Shown here: positions 40,120 through 49,401 of the stretch, piece after piece
Position numbering within the stretch: position 1 is the stretch's first letter
How the letters are laid out: every line of letters begins with the position of its first letter
Assembly: GCF_037977055.1 (NCBI RefSeq)
Contig: NZ_CP150274.1
Location: forward strand, 6,758,001 to 6,822,000
From: Paenibacillus sp. FSL K6-1096
GTDB lineage: Bacteria; Bacillota; Bacilli; Paenibacillales; Paenibacillaceae
DNA length: 64,000 nt
Reading direction: 5' to 3'
The notes under the pieces: model-generated
Told to the model about the DNA's origin: nothing
The model's input: only the letters and a program-made list of their open reading frames with translations
Database searches by the model: none
Made by a program: the position numbers and the translations under genes

Positions 40120-42470
40120 GCAGGGCAGCGGTTGCCGGCGTCCATGTCTTTGGGGTGCGGCATCTCTCTCCGGGCGGGGCCAGCCATGTGCTGGACTACC
40201 TGAACGAGCTGCAGCCGACCGCTGTGCTGATTGAAGGCCCCGGTGATGCCAGCGCAGAGATCCGCCATCTGACCCATGCGCAGACGAAGCCGCCGATAGC
40301 GATTCTGGCCTTCACGGAAGAGGTTCCGGTGCGGACCGTGCTATGGCCGTTCGCGGTGTATTCCCCTGAATATCAGGGGATGAAGTGGGCGCAGGCGAAT
40401 GGGGCGGAGGCCGAATTCATCGATCTTCCCTCCTCCGTGACGCTGGGCCTCCAGGAGGGGCTGCGTAAGGGTGTCCCGCAGCATCCGCAGCGTCCGGAGC
40501 TTAAGCCGGCTGCGCATGAAGAGGGCGAGCCGGCGGAGGACGAACTCCGGGAGCCGGAGTCGGTCTATAGCCGGATTGCCCGGCTTGCCGGTGAACATGA
40601 CTATGATATGTACTGGGAGCGCAATTACGAGCACAACATGAGCAGCGGAGCATACCGCGCAGCGATCCTGGCGTTCTCGGCTGAGATGCGCGGGCTGTCG
40701 GAGTCTGCTGAACGCGCGGAGCAGCCGCGCGAATACGCCTATAATGCCCTGCGGGAGTCATATATGCGGCGGCGGATTCTGCAGAAGATCAGCGAGGGCC
40801 ACCGGCCGGAGAAGATTGTGGTGATCTGCGGCGCTTATCATGCGGCTGCGTTAACCGATCTCAGCGATGCCATGAGCGATGAGGAGCTTGCGGCACTGCC
40901 TTCCCCCGCCACCAAGCTGACGCTGATGCCTTATTCGTATTATAAGCTCTCCAGCATGTCGGGGTATGGTGCGGGCAACGCAGCTCCCCATTACTTCCAG
41001 CTGATGTGGGAGCTGATGGCCTCCGGCCGGCCGGAGGAGCTGCCCCACCGCTACCTGTCCTCTGTGGCCCGGCTGGTGCGCCGCTCCGGGACGCACCGCT
41101 CTACAGCCGAAGTGATCGAGGCCGTTAGGCTGGCCGAGTCGCTCGCGGCGCTCCACGGCGGCAGCGCGCCGGTGCTGCGCGATCTGCGCGATGCCGCGCA
41201 GACGCTGCTCGGCCACGGCGATCTGGCCGCCGTGGCCGATGCACTGGCCCGGGTCGATGTCGGAACGAGCATCGGCAGCCTGGCGGACGGCGTCAGCCAG
41301 ACGCCGATCCAGGATGACCTGAACCGGCTGCTGAAGCGCTACAAGCTGGAGAAGTACAAATCGACTGTAGCGGCCGATCTGGCGCTGGACTTGCGTGAGA
41401 ACCGCCGCGTGTCGAGTGAGGAAGCGGCTTATCTTGATCTGCACCGCTCCGTGCTGTTCCACCGGCTGGAGCTGCTGGGCATCCACTTTGCACGCAATGT
41501 GCCGACCGGCCAGACCGGAGCGACCTGGGCGGAGCACTGGGTTCTTCAATGGGCGCCGGAGGTGGAGATTGAGGTCGTGGAGTCCACCCTGCTCGGCGAG
41601 ACGATTGAAGTGGCCGCAGCCTATGTACTGCGGGAGAAGCTGCGGGAATGCCGCTCGATCAGCGAGGCGTCAGCCCTGATCGTGACGGCCTGCGAATGCG
41701 CCATGACCTCGCAGATGGAGGAGAGCAGCCGGGTGCTGCAGAGCCTTGCGGTGGACAGCCGCGAAGTGGTATCGATTGCGGCTGCTGCCCGGGAGCTGTC
41801 CAAGATTATCGGCTATGGCGATATCCGTAAGGTGGATACCGCTCCGTTCGTACCGCTGCTGGAGGAGCTGTTCCGCCGGGGCTGCCTGTTCCTGCTGGAT
41901 GCCAGCGGCTGCAATGACGAGGCGGCTTCGCTGATGATTACGGCGATGAATGATCTTAATCTCATCTCGCAGGAGCATGATGAGATTGCTGATACCGCTC
42001 TGTGGCTGCAGGAGCTGCTGCAGCTGGCCCAGCGGGATGACCGCAACCCGCGCCTGTCCGGCTTCGCCTGCGCGATCCTGATGGAGCGTGCGGCGATCTC
42101 TGCCGCAGAGGTGGCGGCGGAGGTATCGCGCCGCCTGTCGCCGGGCATTCCGGCAGATCTGGGGGCGGGCTGGTTCGAGGGCCTGTCCATGCGCAACCGC
42201 TACGGCCTGCTGTCCAGGATGAGCCTGTGGGAGCAGCTGAATGATTATATCAATGCGCTGGAGGATGAGGAGTTCAAGCGCGCCCTGGTCTTCCTGCGCC
42301 GGGCGTTCAGCACCTTCTCTCCGCGGGAGAAGACGATGATCTCCGAGCTGCTGGGCGAGCTGTGGGGCGTGAACAGCGAGCAGGCCGCTGAGATTCTGAC
42401 AGGTGAACTGAAGGAGGAGGAAGCCAAAATGCTGGATGATCTGAACGATTTTGACTTCGATGATCTATAG
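40116..42470 (+). CDS. DUF5682-type protein with TraB/Tiki-like GX2H motifs
   Basis: 784 residues, starting at GTG 40116 and overlapping the MoxR gene by 4 bases. The N-terminus VHVFGVRHLSPGGASHVLDY contains GVRH (13-16), followed by VLIEGPGDA with Glu40. A second GX2H motif, GAYH (239-242), lies in IVVICGAYHAAAL. Two GX2H motifs plus an early Glu are the hallmark of the TraB/GumN/Tiki superfamily, whose Tiki members are metal-dependent proteases. The remaining 500 residues are alpha-helical, repeat-like and Ala/Leu-rich, perhaps a scaffold. I recall proteins of this type as DUF5682, neighbours of MoxR and VWA genes in actinobacteria. Enzyme activity is inferred, not shown. Confidence 0.8.
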   Translation: MSRAAVAGVHVFGVRHLSPGGASHVLDYLNELQPTAVLIEGPGDASAEIRHLTHAQTKPPIAILAFTEEVPVRTVLWPFAVYSPEYQGMKWAQANGAEAEFIDLPSSVTLGLQEGLRKGVPQHPQRPELKPAAHEEGEPAEDELREPESVYSRIARLAGEHDYDMYWERNYEHNMSSGAYRAAILAFSAEMRGLSESAERAEQPREYAYNALRESYMRRRILQKISEGHRPEKIVVICGAYHAAALTDLSDAMSDEELAALPSPATKLTLMPYSYYKLSSMSGYGAGNAAPHYFQLMWELMASGRPEELPHRYLSSVARLVRRSGTHRSTAEVIEAVRLAESLAALHGGSAPVLRDLRDAAQTLLGHGDLAAVADALARVDVGTSIGSLADGVSQTPIQDDLNRLLKRYKLEKYKSTVAADLALDLRENRRVSSEEAAYLDLHRSVLFHRLELLGIHFARNVPTGQTGATWAEHWVLQWAPEVEIEVVESTLLGETIEVAAAYVLREKLRECRSISEASALIVTACECAMTSQMEESSRVLQSLAVDSREVVSIAAAARELSKIIGYGDIRKVDTAPFVPLLEELFRRGCLFLLDASGCNDEAASLMITAMNDLNLISQEHDEIADTALWLQELLQLAQRDDRNPRLSGFACAILMERAAISAAEVAAEVSRRLSPGIPADLGAGWFEGLSMRNRYGLLSRMSLWEQLNDYINALEDEEFKRALVFLRRAFSTFSPREKTMISELLGELWGVNSEQAAEILTGELKEEEAKMLDDLNDFDFDDL

Positions 42471-43700
42471 ATGGCAGGCGGGGAATTGAAGGATACCGGG
42501 CTGGACAGCGTCATTTCACGCTGGCGTCTGATTCTGGGCCAGGAGGCGGAAGCCTCCCTGTCCGCCTGCTCCGCAGGCGGCGGGCAGCTGCTTAGCGAAG
42601 AAGAGATGATTATGGATGCCGCCCTGGAAGCCATATATAATGAGACGGGTGCAAGCGGGGCAGACGGCAACGCAGGCATGGGCACAAATCGCCGGGGCGC
42701 CGGCTCCGGCCGTTCCGCGATCAATCTGTCCAAGTGGCTCGGTGATGTGCGCAGTCTCTTCCCGGAGGATGTGGTCTCGGTGATACAGAACGATGCGATG
42801 GAGCGCAAAGGCTGGAAGCAGCTGCTCTTCGAGCCGGAGCTGCTGGCTGCCGTGAAGCCTGACATCCAGCTTGTCGGCACGCTGCTTGCACTAAAGGGCA
42901 AGATTCCCGAGAAAACCAAAGAAACGGCAAGAATGCTTGTCCAGGCGCTGGTGGATGAGCTGGTCAAGCTGCTGGAGACCGACATCCGCCGCGCGGTCAC
43001 CGGAGCGCTCAACAAGCGGCAGCATTCACCGCTCCCTTCCCTCAGCGGGCTGGACTGGAAGCGGACGATTGAGCGCAACCTGAAGCATTACGACGCCGAG
43101 CGGCAGATCATTATCCCTGAGCGCTTCTTCTATTTCGACCGCGCCCGCCGCAGCAAGGAATGGACAGTGATCGTGGACATTGACCAGAGCGGCTCGATGG
43201 CCAGCTCCGTGATCTGGGCTTCCGTGATCGGTTCGATCTTCGCCAGCATCCCGGCGCTCAGCACCCGGGTCGTGGCCTTTGACACCGAGGTGGTGGATCT
43301 GACCGAGCAGTGCGCGAATGATCCGGTTGATATGCTCTTCGGCATTCAGCTCGGCGGCGGCACAGATATTAACAAGTCTGTGAAGTACTGCGAGCAGTTC
43401 ATTGAAGAGCCGAAGAAGACGCTGTTCATCATCATCTCGGACCTGTACGAGAACGGCAATCAGGCCGGACTGGTCCGCCGGATGCGCGAGCTGCGCGAAT
43501 CGGGTGTGCGGACCATGACGCTGCTGGCCTTGTCTGATGAAGGCAAGCCTTATTACGATGAGCGGCTGGCCGCCCAGCTTAGCCGTGACGGCACCCCTTG
43601 CTTCGCCTGTACGCCGGCGAAGCTGCCGGTTCTGGTCGAAGGGGCGCTGAAGGGCCAGGATCTGGGCGAGCTGGCGAAGCGTCTGGGACTCGGCCGGTAA
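42471..43700 (+). CDS. VWA-domain (CoxE-like) protein
   Basis: 409 residues. The C-terminal von Willebrand A domain has a full MIDAS metal site: Asp238, Ser240 and Ser242 in DIDQSGSMASS, Thr298 in GGGTDINKS, and Asp324 in IISDLYENG. The N-terminal 200 residues are helical with a Gly-rich linker (about 60-80). VWA proteins bind substrate and recruit a MoxR ATPase. The ATG follows the DUF5682-type stop with no gap, and AAGGAGGAGG lies about 50 bases upstream, so re-initiation is likely. It closes the cluster; the asd promoter lies directly after it. Confidence 0.9.
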   Translation: MAGGELKDTGLDSVISRWRLILGQEAEASLSACSAGGGQLLSEEEMIMDAALEAIYNETGASGADGNAGMGTNRRGAGSGRSAINLSKWLGDVRSLFPEDVVSVIQNDAMERKGWKQLLFEPELLAAVKPDIQLVGTLLALKGKIPEKTKETARMLVQALVDELVKLLETDIRRAVTGALNKRQHSPLPSLSGLDWKRTIERNLKHYDAERQIIIPERFFYFDRARRSKEWTVIVDIDQSGSMASSVIWASVIGSIFASIPALSTRVVAFDTEVVDLTEQCANDPVDMLFGIQLGGGTDINKSVKYCEQFIEEPKKTLFIIISDLYENGNQAGLVRRMRELRESGVRTMTLLALSDEGKPYYDERLAAQLSRDGTPCFACTPAKLPVLVEGALKGQDLGELAKRLGLGR

Positions 43701-43743
43701 TTTCTGATCAGCGGACAGGAAACAGTTACTTTACAATCACATA

Positions 43744-43772
43744 TTGTGTAACATGCCGCTATCATTTATAAT
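43744..43772 (+). promoter_or_regulatory. Sigma-A promoter of asd
   Basis: TTGTGT (43744-43749), 17-base spacer and TATAAT (43767-43772). An imperfect inverted repeat (GTTACTTTACAAT / ATTGTGTAAC) overlaps the -35. Confidence 0.65.
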
Positions 43773-43827
43773 CGGTTATTAAAAAGCACCTTTACCTAGG
43801 CGCTGCTTGAAAGGAACTGAATGTCTT

Positions 43828-44913
43828 ATGTCAAGGAAGTTGAGAGCGGGTATTGTTGGCGGTACCGGAATGGTCGGCCAGCGTTTCATTGCACTTCTTG
43901 AGAATCATCCATGGTTTCAGGTAACGGCTATCGCGGCCAGCGCCAATTCGGCCGGCAAGTCCTATGAGGAGTCCGTCCAGGGCAGATGGAAGCTGTCCAC
44001 GCCTATGCCTGAGGCGGTCAAAGGCATCCTGGTTCAGGACGCCTCCAAGGTAGAAGAGGTGGCTGCGGATGTAGACCTGATCTTCTGTGCTGTCGATATG
44101 AAGAAGGAAGAGATCAAGGCGCTGGAAGAAGCTTATGCGCGTACCGGAACTCCGGTAATCTCCAACAACTCGGCGCACCGCTGGACGCCGGATGTTCCGA
44201 TGGTGATCCCTGAGATCAACCCGGAGCATCTTGAGGTTATTGCCCAGCAGCGTAAACGCCTGGGTACAGAGACCGGATTCATCGCTGTGAAGCCGAACTG
44301 TTCCATCCAGAGCTACATGCCTACCCTTCATGCGCTCCATGAGTTCAAGCCGTCCAAGGTAGTCGTTACGACATACCAGGCGATTTCGGGCGCAGGCAAG
44401 ACCTTCACCGACTGGCCGGATATGGTGGATAACGTCATTCCGTTTATCGGCGGAGAAGAAGAGAAGAGCGAGCAGGAGCCGCTGCGGATCTGGGGCCAGG
44501 TTACTGGAGAGGGCATTGTTCCAAGCGAGCAGCCGGTTATTACTACACAGTGTATCCGTGTGCCTGTAGCCGACGGCCATATGGCGGCAGTCTTCGCCTC
44601 CTTTGAGCAGAAGCCCTCCAAGGAAGAGATTCTCGAACGCTGGAGCAGCTTCCAGGGCCGTCCGCAGCAGCTTGGTCTGCCGAGCGCGCCTAAGCAGTTC
44701 ATCACTTACTTCGAGGAAGAGAACCGTCCGCAGACCCGGCTGGACCGTGATATTGAACACGGCATGGGCATCTCTGCAGGACGTCTGCGTGAGGATTCGC
44801 TGTACGATTACAAATTCGTCAGCCTGTCCCACAACACGGTTAGAGGGGCTGCCGGCGGTGCGGTGCTGATCGCTGAGCTGCTTAAGGCTGAGGGATATAT
44901 TCAGCCCAAGTAA
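43828..44913 (+). CDS. asd: Aspartate-semialdehyde dehydrogenase (archaeal/fungal-type)
   Basis: 361 residues. The NADP-binding start is AGIVGGTGMVGQRF, and the catalytic Cys lies in VKPNCSIQSYMPTLHAL. VISNNSAHRW and the IRVPVADGHMAAVFASFEQ segment (active-site Arg/His region) are also typical. The sequence resembles the archaeal and yeast Hom2 subgroup more than the common bacterial one. The enzyme reduces aspartyl phosphate to the semialdehyde for lysine, threonine, methionine and diaminopimelate synthesis. ATG 43828 follows AAAGGA by 12 bases; ATG 43821 is out of frame. Many Paenibacillus have a second asd near dapA, so this may be a paralogue. Confidence 0.88.
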   Translation: MSRKLRAGIVGGTGMVGQRFIALLENHPWFQVTAIAASANSAGKSYEESVQGRWKLSTPMPEAVKGILVQDASKVEEVAADVDLIFCAVDMKKEEIKALEEAYARTGTPVISNNSAHRWTPDVPMVIPEINPEHLEVIAQQRKRLGTETGFIAVKPNCSIQSYMPTLHALHEFKPSKVVVTTYQAISGAGKTFTDWPDMVDNVIPFIGGEEEKSEQEPLRIWGQVTGEGIVPSEQPVITTQCIRVPVADGHMAAVFASFEQKPSKEEILERWSSFQGRPQQLGLPSAPKQFITYFEEENRPQTRLDRDIEHGMGISAGRLREDSLYDYKFVSLSHNTVRGAAGGAVLIAELLKAEGYIQPK

Positions 44914-44945
44914 GCCATTCTAAGCCCTTGATGATTACGCTTGAT

Positions 44946-44980
44946 GCAGCCTGCCGGAGCTTCTCCGCGCAGGCTGTTTG
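44946..44980 (+). terminator. Terminator of asd
   Basis: GCAGCCTGC pairs with GCAGGCTG around an inner CGG/CCG, followed by TTTGC. Confidence 0.6.
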
Positions 44981-45087
44981 CAGTTTCGCCTGACAGAGCC
45001 TCCTTAATCATGGTAAGATTTGATTTGGAAGCGTATCAGGTGTTCCTTATATACTATGGTGATTATGGTGCGGAAGCAGGGACAATC

Positions 45088-45783
45088 ATGAGAATTGACA
45101 AGTATATCAGCGTGACGGGCCTGTACCCGCGGCGGGAGACAGCCCGCCTGATTGCCGCCGGGCGGATCACGATTAACGGAACTGGCTGTGCAGCGGGGGC
45201 TATCGTGGAGCCGGGTGATATAGTAGCCGTTGACGGCGTGACGGTTACCCCGGACCGGGGGGAACGCGTCTATTTGGCCCTAAACAAGCCAGCCGGGATT
45301 ACCTGTACAGCTGACCGGCAGGTGGAAGGGAATATCGTGGATTATGTCGGCTATCCCTCGCGGATCTTTGCAGTCGGGCGGCTCGACAAGCAGTCGGAAG
45401 GGCTGATTCTCATGACCAACGACGGCTCGATTGTGAACCGGATGATGCGCGCGGAGCATCATCATGAGAAGGAGTACACCGTTACGGTGGACAAGCCGGT
45501 CACAGCGGATTTTTTGCAGGAGATGGCAGACGGTGTAGAGATTCTGGGAACCCGGACCCGGCCTTGTCTCACCCGGCAGCTCGCGGAGAAGGAATTCTCC
45601 ATCGTGCTGACCCAGGGGTTGAATCTGCAGATCCGCCGGATGTGCAAAGCGCTGGGCTACCGGGTGCTGCGCCTGGAGCGTATCCGGATTATGCATCTTA
45701 CACTTAGTGGCCTTTCCCGGGGAGAATGGAGAATGCTAACCCTGGAGGAATTGGCCGAGCTCCATACCAGACTGGAGGGATAA
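45088..45783 (+). CDS. RNA pseudouridine synthase (RsuA/RluB/RluF group)
   Basis: 231 residues. An N-terminal S4 RNA-binding domain (MRIDKYISVTGLYPRRETAR) is followed by the synthase domain. The latter has LNKPAGITCT (motif I) and FAVGRLDKQSEGLILMTNDG (motif II with catalytic Asp) and KEYTVTVDKPV. The QGLNLQIRRMCKALGYRVLR segment is the motif of 23S or 16S rRNA enzymes such as RluF. It isomerises a uridine in rRNA. The start is ATG 45088; the frame is open upstream to 44941 but without homology. The target base is not assigned. Confidence 0.88.
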   Translation: MRIDKYISVTGLYPRRETARLIAAGRITINGTGCAAGAIVEPGDIVAVDGVTVTPDRGERVYLALNKPAGITCTADRQVEGNIVDYVGYPSRIFAVGRLDKQSEGLILMTNDGSIVNRMMRAEHHHEKEYTVTVDKPVTADFLQEMADGVEILGTRTRPCLTRQLAEKEFSIVLTQGLNLQIRRMCKALGYRVLRLERIRIMHLTLSGLSRGEWRMLTLEELAELHTRLEG

Positions 45784-45812
45784 CCTGCGATCACAACTTT
45801 TAGGAGGATGAC

Positions 45813-46754
45813 ATGCGGATTATTAGCTTATTGATAGCATTAGCGCTGATAGCGGGGTGCAGCGGGACAGGTGGCGGCGGCAAGGCGTCCAGTCCGTCAG
45901 CGGTGCCGGCAGCTTCCCCTTCAGCAGATTCACAAGCGGCAACACAGGATACGCTGGTGGAGGATGAAGCGGCGGCAGCGCTTGCCGAAGCTTCATCAGA
46001 AATTGCCGATGAGTACCCTGGCTTCGTACATATGGATGCGGTACAACTGAACGGGCAGGTCTTTCAGGTGTACTACTGGAACAAGGGAGATTTCGCATAT
46101 ACGCAGTTTGCCATAGTCAAAGAGGGTAAGATGGTCTTCGACAGCAAGAAAGCCGGACTGGTTCTCGAAGGCGGGAGCATCTGGAATGAGGCTGAGGAGA
46201 TGTGGGCGGAAGCGGTGGTGCAGAACAACCGGAATACCTTCCTGTTCAGCCTGATGGACAACCGGCCGGAGTACGCATCCATTATCGTAGAGGAGATTGA
46301 CGATGCCATGCAGGTTACCGTCAACGACCAGGTCAGCGTCAGCTATGAGGATGTGGACCAGGACGGCAGCGAGGATCTGCTGGCGATTCCGTTCGCAGCC
46401 CAGTCCCCGCTGGGGCCTGCGCTCACAGGAGTCTATCAGCTGAACGGACTGGAGTATGTGCCGGACAAGGCGCTTACCAGACAGTATGCTGACAGTCAGC
46501 TGCTGTCCAGCGAGCAGGAGTACAAAAACAACCCGTCAGAGCAGACCCTGGAGCAGCTGCTGAACGCCTATCTGATTCTTGGGAAACGTTCGGAGGCACT
46601 GACCCGGTTTGAGGAGTTCTATGAATGGGCGGGGCAGATGGCCGGAGATGGCGGATTCGTGGATGAATATGCCCGGCTGCTGCGGGAGACAGAGACTGCC
46701 GGGCAGCTTAATGGCTGGATGGACAAGCTGAAGCCGCTGCGGACTGCGAAATAG
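45813..46754 (+). CDS. Lipoprotein of unknown function
   Basis: 313 residues. The signal peptide ends in the lipobox LIAGC with Cys16, followed by a Ser/Ala/Pro linker to about residue 50. The mature part is acidic and mainly beta in the first half, with the calcium-like loop VDQDGSEDLLAI as in FG-GAP/VCBS-like proteins. It is helical near the C-terminus. TAGGAGG stands before ATG 45813, 29 bases after the pseudouridine synthase gene, so the two may be co-transcribed. No family name was assigned. Confidence 0.8.
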   Translation: MRIISLLIALALIAGCSGTGGGGKASSPSAVPAASPSADSQAATQDTLVEDEAAAALAEASSEIADEYPGFVHMDAVQLNGQVFQVYYWNKGDFAYTQFAIVKEGKMVFDSKKAGLVLEGGSIWNEAEEMWAEAVVQNNRNTFLFSLMDNRPEYASIIVEEIDDAMQVTVNDQVSVSYEDVDQDGSEDLLAIPFAAQSPLGPALTGVYQLNGLEYVPDKALTRQYADSQLLSSEQEYKNNPSEQTLEQLLNAYLILGKRSEALTRFEEFYEWAGQMAGDGGFVDEYARLLRETETAGQLNGWMDKLKPLRTAK

Positions 46755-46774
46755 GCAGGCTTGCCAGCAAAAAT

Positions 46775-46817
46775 AAGGGATTCCCGGAGGTTGAGGTTCA
46801 ACTCCCGGGAATCCCTT
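46775..46817. terminator. Bidirectional terminator
   Basis: AAGGGATTCCCGG and CCCGGGAATCCCTT are the arms between the convergent lipoprotein and ABC genes. Confidence 0.85.
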
Positions 46818-46872
46818 GTTTCCGTCATTGAAGGGCCGGCCAAGCTGTTACACTTACATATAAGCAACCTGC

Positions 46873-48696
46873 CTACTCTTTTGTCCGAAACTGCTTGTTA
46901 TACAGATCGCTGTACACTCCGCCCGCAGCCAGCAGTGTATCATGACGGCCTGACTCTGCGATTGTGCCGTCCTGCACGACCAGGATCAGATCGGCGGCCA
47001 TGATGGTGGAGAGGCGGTGGGCGATTACAATACTGGTCTTCCCGTGCATCAGCTGCTGCATGGCTTGCTGGATATAATACTCAGATACCGTGTCCAGGGA
47101 AGAGGTAGCCTCGTCCATAATGATTACCGGCGGGTTCTTGAGCAGGACGCGGGCTATCGAGAGGCGCTGCTTCTCGCCGCCGGACAGCTTGATGCCCCGG
47201 TTGCCGACCACCGTGCTGTAGCCTTCAGGCAGCTGCATGATGAACTCATGAATGTAGGCGGCCTCACATGCGGCGATCATCTTGGCCTCGGTGGCCTCGG
47301 CTTGGGCATAGAGCAGATTCTCGCGGATCGTTCCGTTGAACAGGTATGTATCCTGGGTAACCAGGCCAATCTGCGAGCGGAGGGAATGAAGAGTGAACTC
47401 ACGGATATCCCTGCCGCCGATACGGATGACCCCTGCATCCGGTTCATATAGCCTTAGGATGAGATTGGTTATGGTTGTTTTGCCAGATCCGCTTGGCCCG
47501 ACCAGCGCGGTCAGAGATCCGGCAGCGGCGGTGAAGGAGATGCCCTTAAGTGCCGGCTTGTCCGGCTGATAGGCGAAGCTCACCTGCTCGAAGCGGATAT
47601 CTTCCCCGGCCGCATGCCCGGGCAGCGCGAGCGGTGAATCCACAATAAGCGGCTCCATATCGAAATATTCAAAGATCCGCTCAAACAGCGCCGCTGAACG
47701 CTTCACCTCCACATACAGGTTGGTCATCTGCAAAACCGGACTATAGAGCCGGCCCAGCAGGGCTACAAAGGTAATAATGGCGCCGATCGTCAGTTCGCCC
47801 TGAATATACAAATACCCTCCGTAGAGATAGATCAGCAACGGCCCGATACTGGTAAAGGTGGTGAGGACCATCATGAACCAGCGGCCGGCCATGGATTCGC
47901 GGATTTGCAGCCGTGTGGTCTGGGCATTCACCGCCTGGAAGCTTTCCAGCTCGCGGGGTTCCCGTGTGAACAGCTTCATGAGGATATAGCCGCTAAGGCT
48001 AAGAGTCTCCTCGATGATCCGGTTCTGTTCGGAGAGCTTCTCCTGCGTCTCCTTGGCGATCTTCCAGCGCACATTCCCCATCTTGCGGGTAGGTACGATG
48101 AACAGGGGAACAATGAGCACGCCGAGCAGCGCCAGCTTCCAGTTCATCAGGAACAGGGTGACCGCTGTAGACACCAGTATGAACAGGTTGCTGGCAAAAT
48201 TGACCACGGTGCTGCTGAACACACCCTGAATTCCGGCAATATCGCTGGTCATCCGGGTGATAATCTCCCCTTGCCGGACACTTGCGAAGAACTGAAGCGG
48301 CATGCCCTGCAGGTGGCGGTACATCTGATTCTTCATGTCATGGACAATATTCTGGGAGATAAAAGAGTTCAAGTAATTCTGCAGCACGCCGAGCAGGCCA
48401 GATACAACTGTTGTAACTAACGAAGCGGCTATGAGCAGAACTAGCAGGTGGAGGTCTTTGCCGGGTAGCGCCTTGTCAATAATCTGCTGAATCAGGATCG
48501 GGGGAAGCAGCCCCAGCACTGCCGATACCACCAGCACAAGCATCACCAGCAGGGTCTGCCCCCAATAGGGCAGGAAATACCTGACGATGCGGAGCAGCAG
48601 CGCTTTGGACAGGCTCAGCTTGACGTCAGTATCGTCGAATTTCAGAGGGCCGTGACCCGGCCCCCGGCCGGACATGGGCCTGTTACCGCTAGACAT
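46873..48696 (-). CDS. ABC exporter, fused membrane and ATPase domains (MsbA/LmrA-like)
   Basis: 607 residues. Six membrane segments lie at about 45-325. The nucleotide-binding domain follows, with Walker A GPSGSGKTT, Q-loop VTQDTYLFNGTI, signature LSGGEKQR and Walker B VIIMDEATSSLD. The H-loop is in IVIAHRLST. It functions as a homodimer or as half of a heterodimer; no partner gene is adjacent. The likely role is export of lipids, peptides or drugs. ATG 48696 has only a weak ribosome site (GGTGATGA). It is divergent from the GNAT gene. Confidence 0.9.
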   Translation of the reverse strand: MSSGNRPMSGRGPGHGPLKFDDTDVKLSLSKALLLRIVRYFLPYWGQTLLVMLVLVVSAVLGLLPPILIQQIIDKALPGKDLHLLVLLIAASLVTTVVSGLLGVLQNYLNSFISQNIVHDMKNQMYRHLQGMPLQFFASVRQGEIITRMTSDIAGIQGVFSSTVVNFASNLFILVSTAVTLFLMNWKLALLGVLIVPLFIVPTRKMGNVRWKIAKETQEKLSEQNRIIEETLSLSGYILMKLFTREPRELESFQAVNAQTTRLQIRESMAGRWFMMVLTTFTSIGPLLIYLYGGYLYIQGELTIGAIITFVALLGRLYSPVLQMTNLYVEVKRSAALFERIFEYFDMEPLIVDSPLALPGHAAGEDIRFEQVSFAYQPDKPALKGISFTAAAGSLTALVGPSGSGKTTITNLILRLYEPDAGVIRIGGRDIREFTLHSLRSQIGLVTQDTYLFNGTIRENLLYAQAEATEAKMIAACEAAYIHEFIMQLPEGYSTVVGNRGIKLSGGEKQRLSIARVLLKNPPVIIMDEATSSLDTVSEYYIQQAMQQLMHGKTSIVIAHRLSTIMAADLILVVQDGTIAESGRHDTLLAAGGVYSDLYNKQFRTKE

Positions 48697-48785
48697 TCAT
48701 TCATCACCAGCTAACATTGGAATAGTAAGACATTTATTGCTTCAAGTGTCATGGGCATTATACGCCTGGAAGGAGAGAGGATGCA

Positions 48786-49337
48786 ATGAGAATTGAGACT
48801 CTGGCTATTGAGCATAAGGGCTTGCGTTATACGGTAAGACCTGCTGTGGCGGAGGATGCCGGAGCCTTGTCCGCTCTGAGACTGCAGGTGGACGGGGAGA
48901 CGGAGTATCTGGACCGGGTGCCGGGCGAGGGATTCATGGACCCGGAGGCATGGGCATCTCTGATCGCAGCGGATACGGAGCATCGCAGGAATCTGTGTCT
49001 GGTCGCTGACGTTCAGGGCAGGCTGGCCGGCTTCGCCCGATGTGAAGGCAGCGAGTGGCAGCGGCTGGCGCACCGGGCCGAATTCGGAGTGGGAGTGCTC
49101 CGGGAGTTCTGGGGCTACGGCATCGGCAGAAGCCTGCTCCAGGAAGTAATCCGGTGGGCGGACAACGAAGGCTTAGAGAAGCTGAGTCTGCAGGTGCTGG
49201 AGACGAACGATAAGGCGATCCGGCTGTATCACAGCCTCGGCTTTGAGGTCGAAGGCGTCCTGCGCAGAGACAAACGGCTGGCGGACGGGCAATTCTATAA
49301 TACCGTTGTGATGGGCAGATTGCGGCCGCAGGTATAA
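48786..49337 (+). CDS. GNAT-family N-acetyltransferase (RimJ/RimL-like)
   Basis: 183 residues. The acetyl-CoA loop is VLREFWGYGIGRSLLQEV, and the C-terminal signature LSLQVLETNDKAIRLYHSLG with GFEVEGVLRRDKRLADG is typical of RimL/PhnO-type enzymes. ATG 48786 is behind GGAGAGAGG. Substrate unknown. It is a single gene with its own terminator. Confidence 0.85.
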   Translation: MRIETLAIEHKGLRYTVRPAVAEDAGALSALRLQVDGETEYLDRVPGEGFMDPEAWASLIAADTEHRRNLCLVADVQGRLAGFARCEGSEWQRLAHRAEFGVGVLREFWGYGIGRSLLQEVIRWADNEGLEKLSLQVLETNDKAIRLYHSLGFEVEGVLRRDKRLADGQFYNTVVMGRLRPQV

Positions 49338-49342
49338 CCAAC

Positions 49343-49382
49343 AAGCACCCGCAGTGCGGACTTCCGGCAGATGCGGGTGCTT
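49343..49382 (+). terminator. Terminator of the GNAT gene
   Basis: AAGCACCCGCA and TGCGGGTGCTT, perfect 11-base arms. Confidence 0.75.
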
Positions 49383-49401
49383 AGGAATACGGAGACTAAG
49401 G

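Noticed and set aside
43831..44832. 333-codon frame antisense to asd
   Set aside because: Shadow of asd; no start signals.
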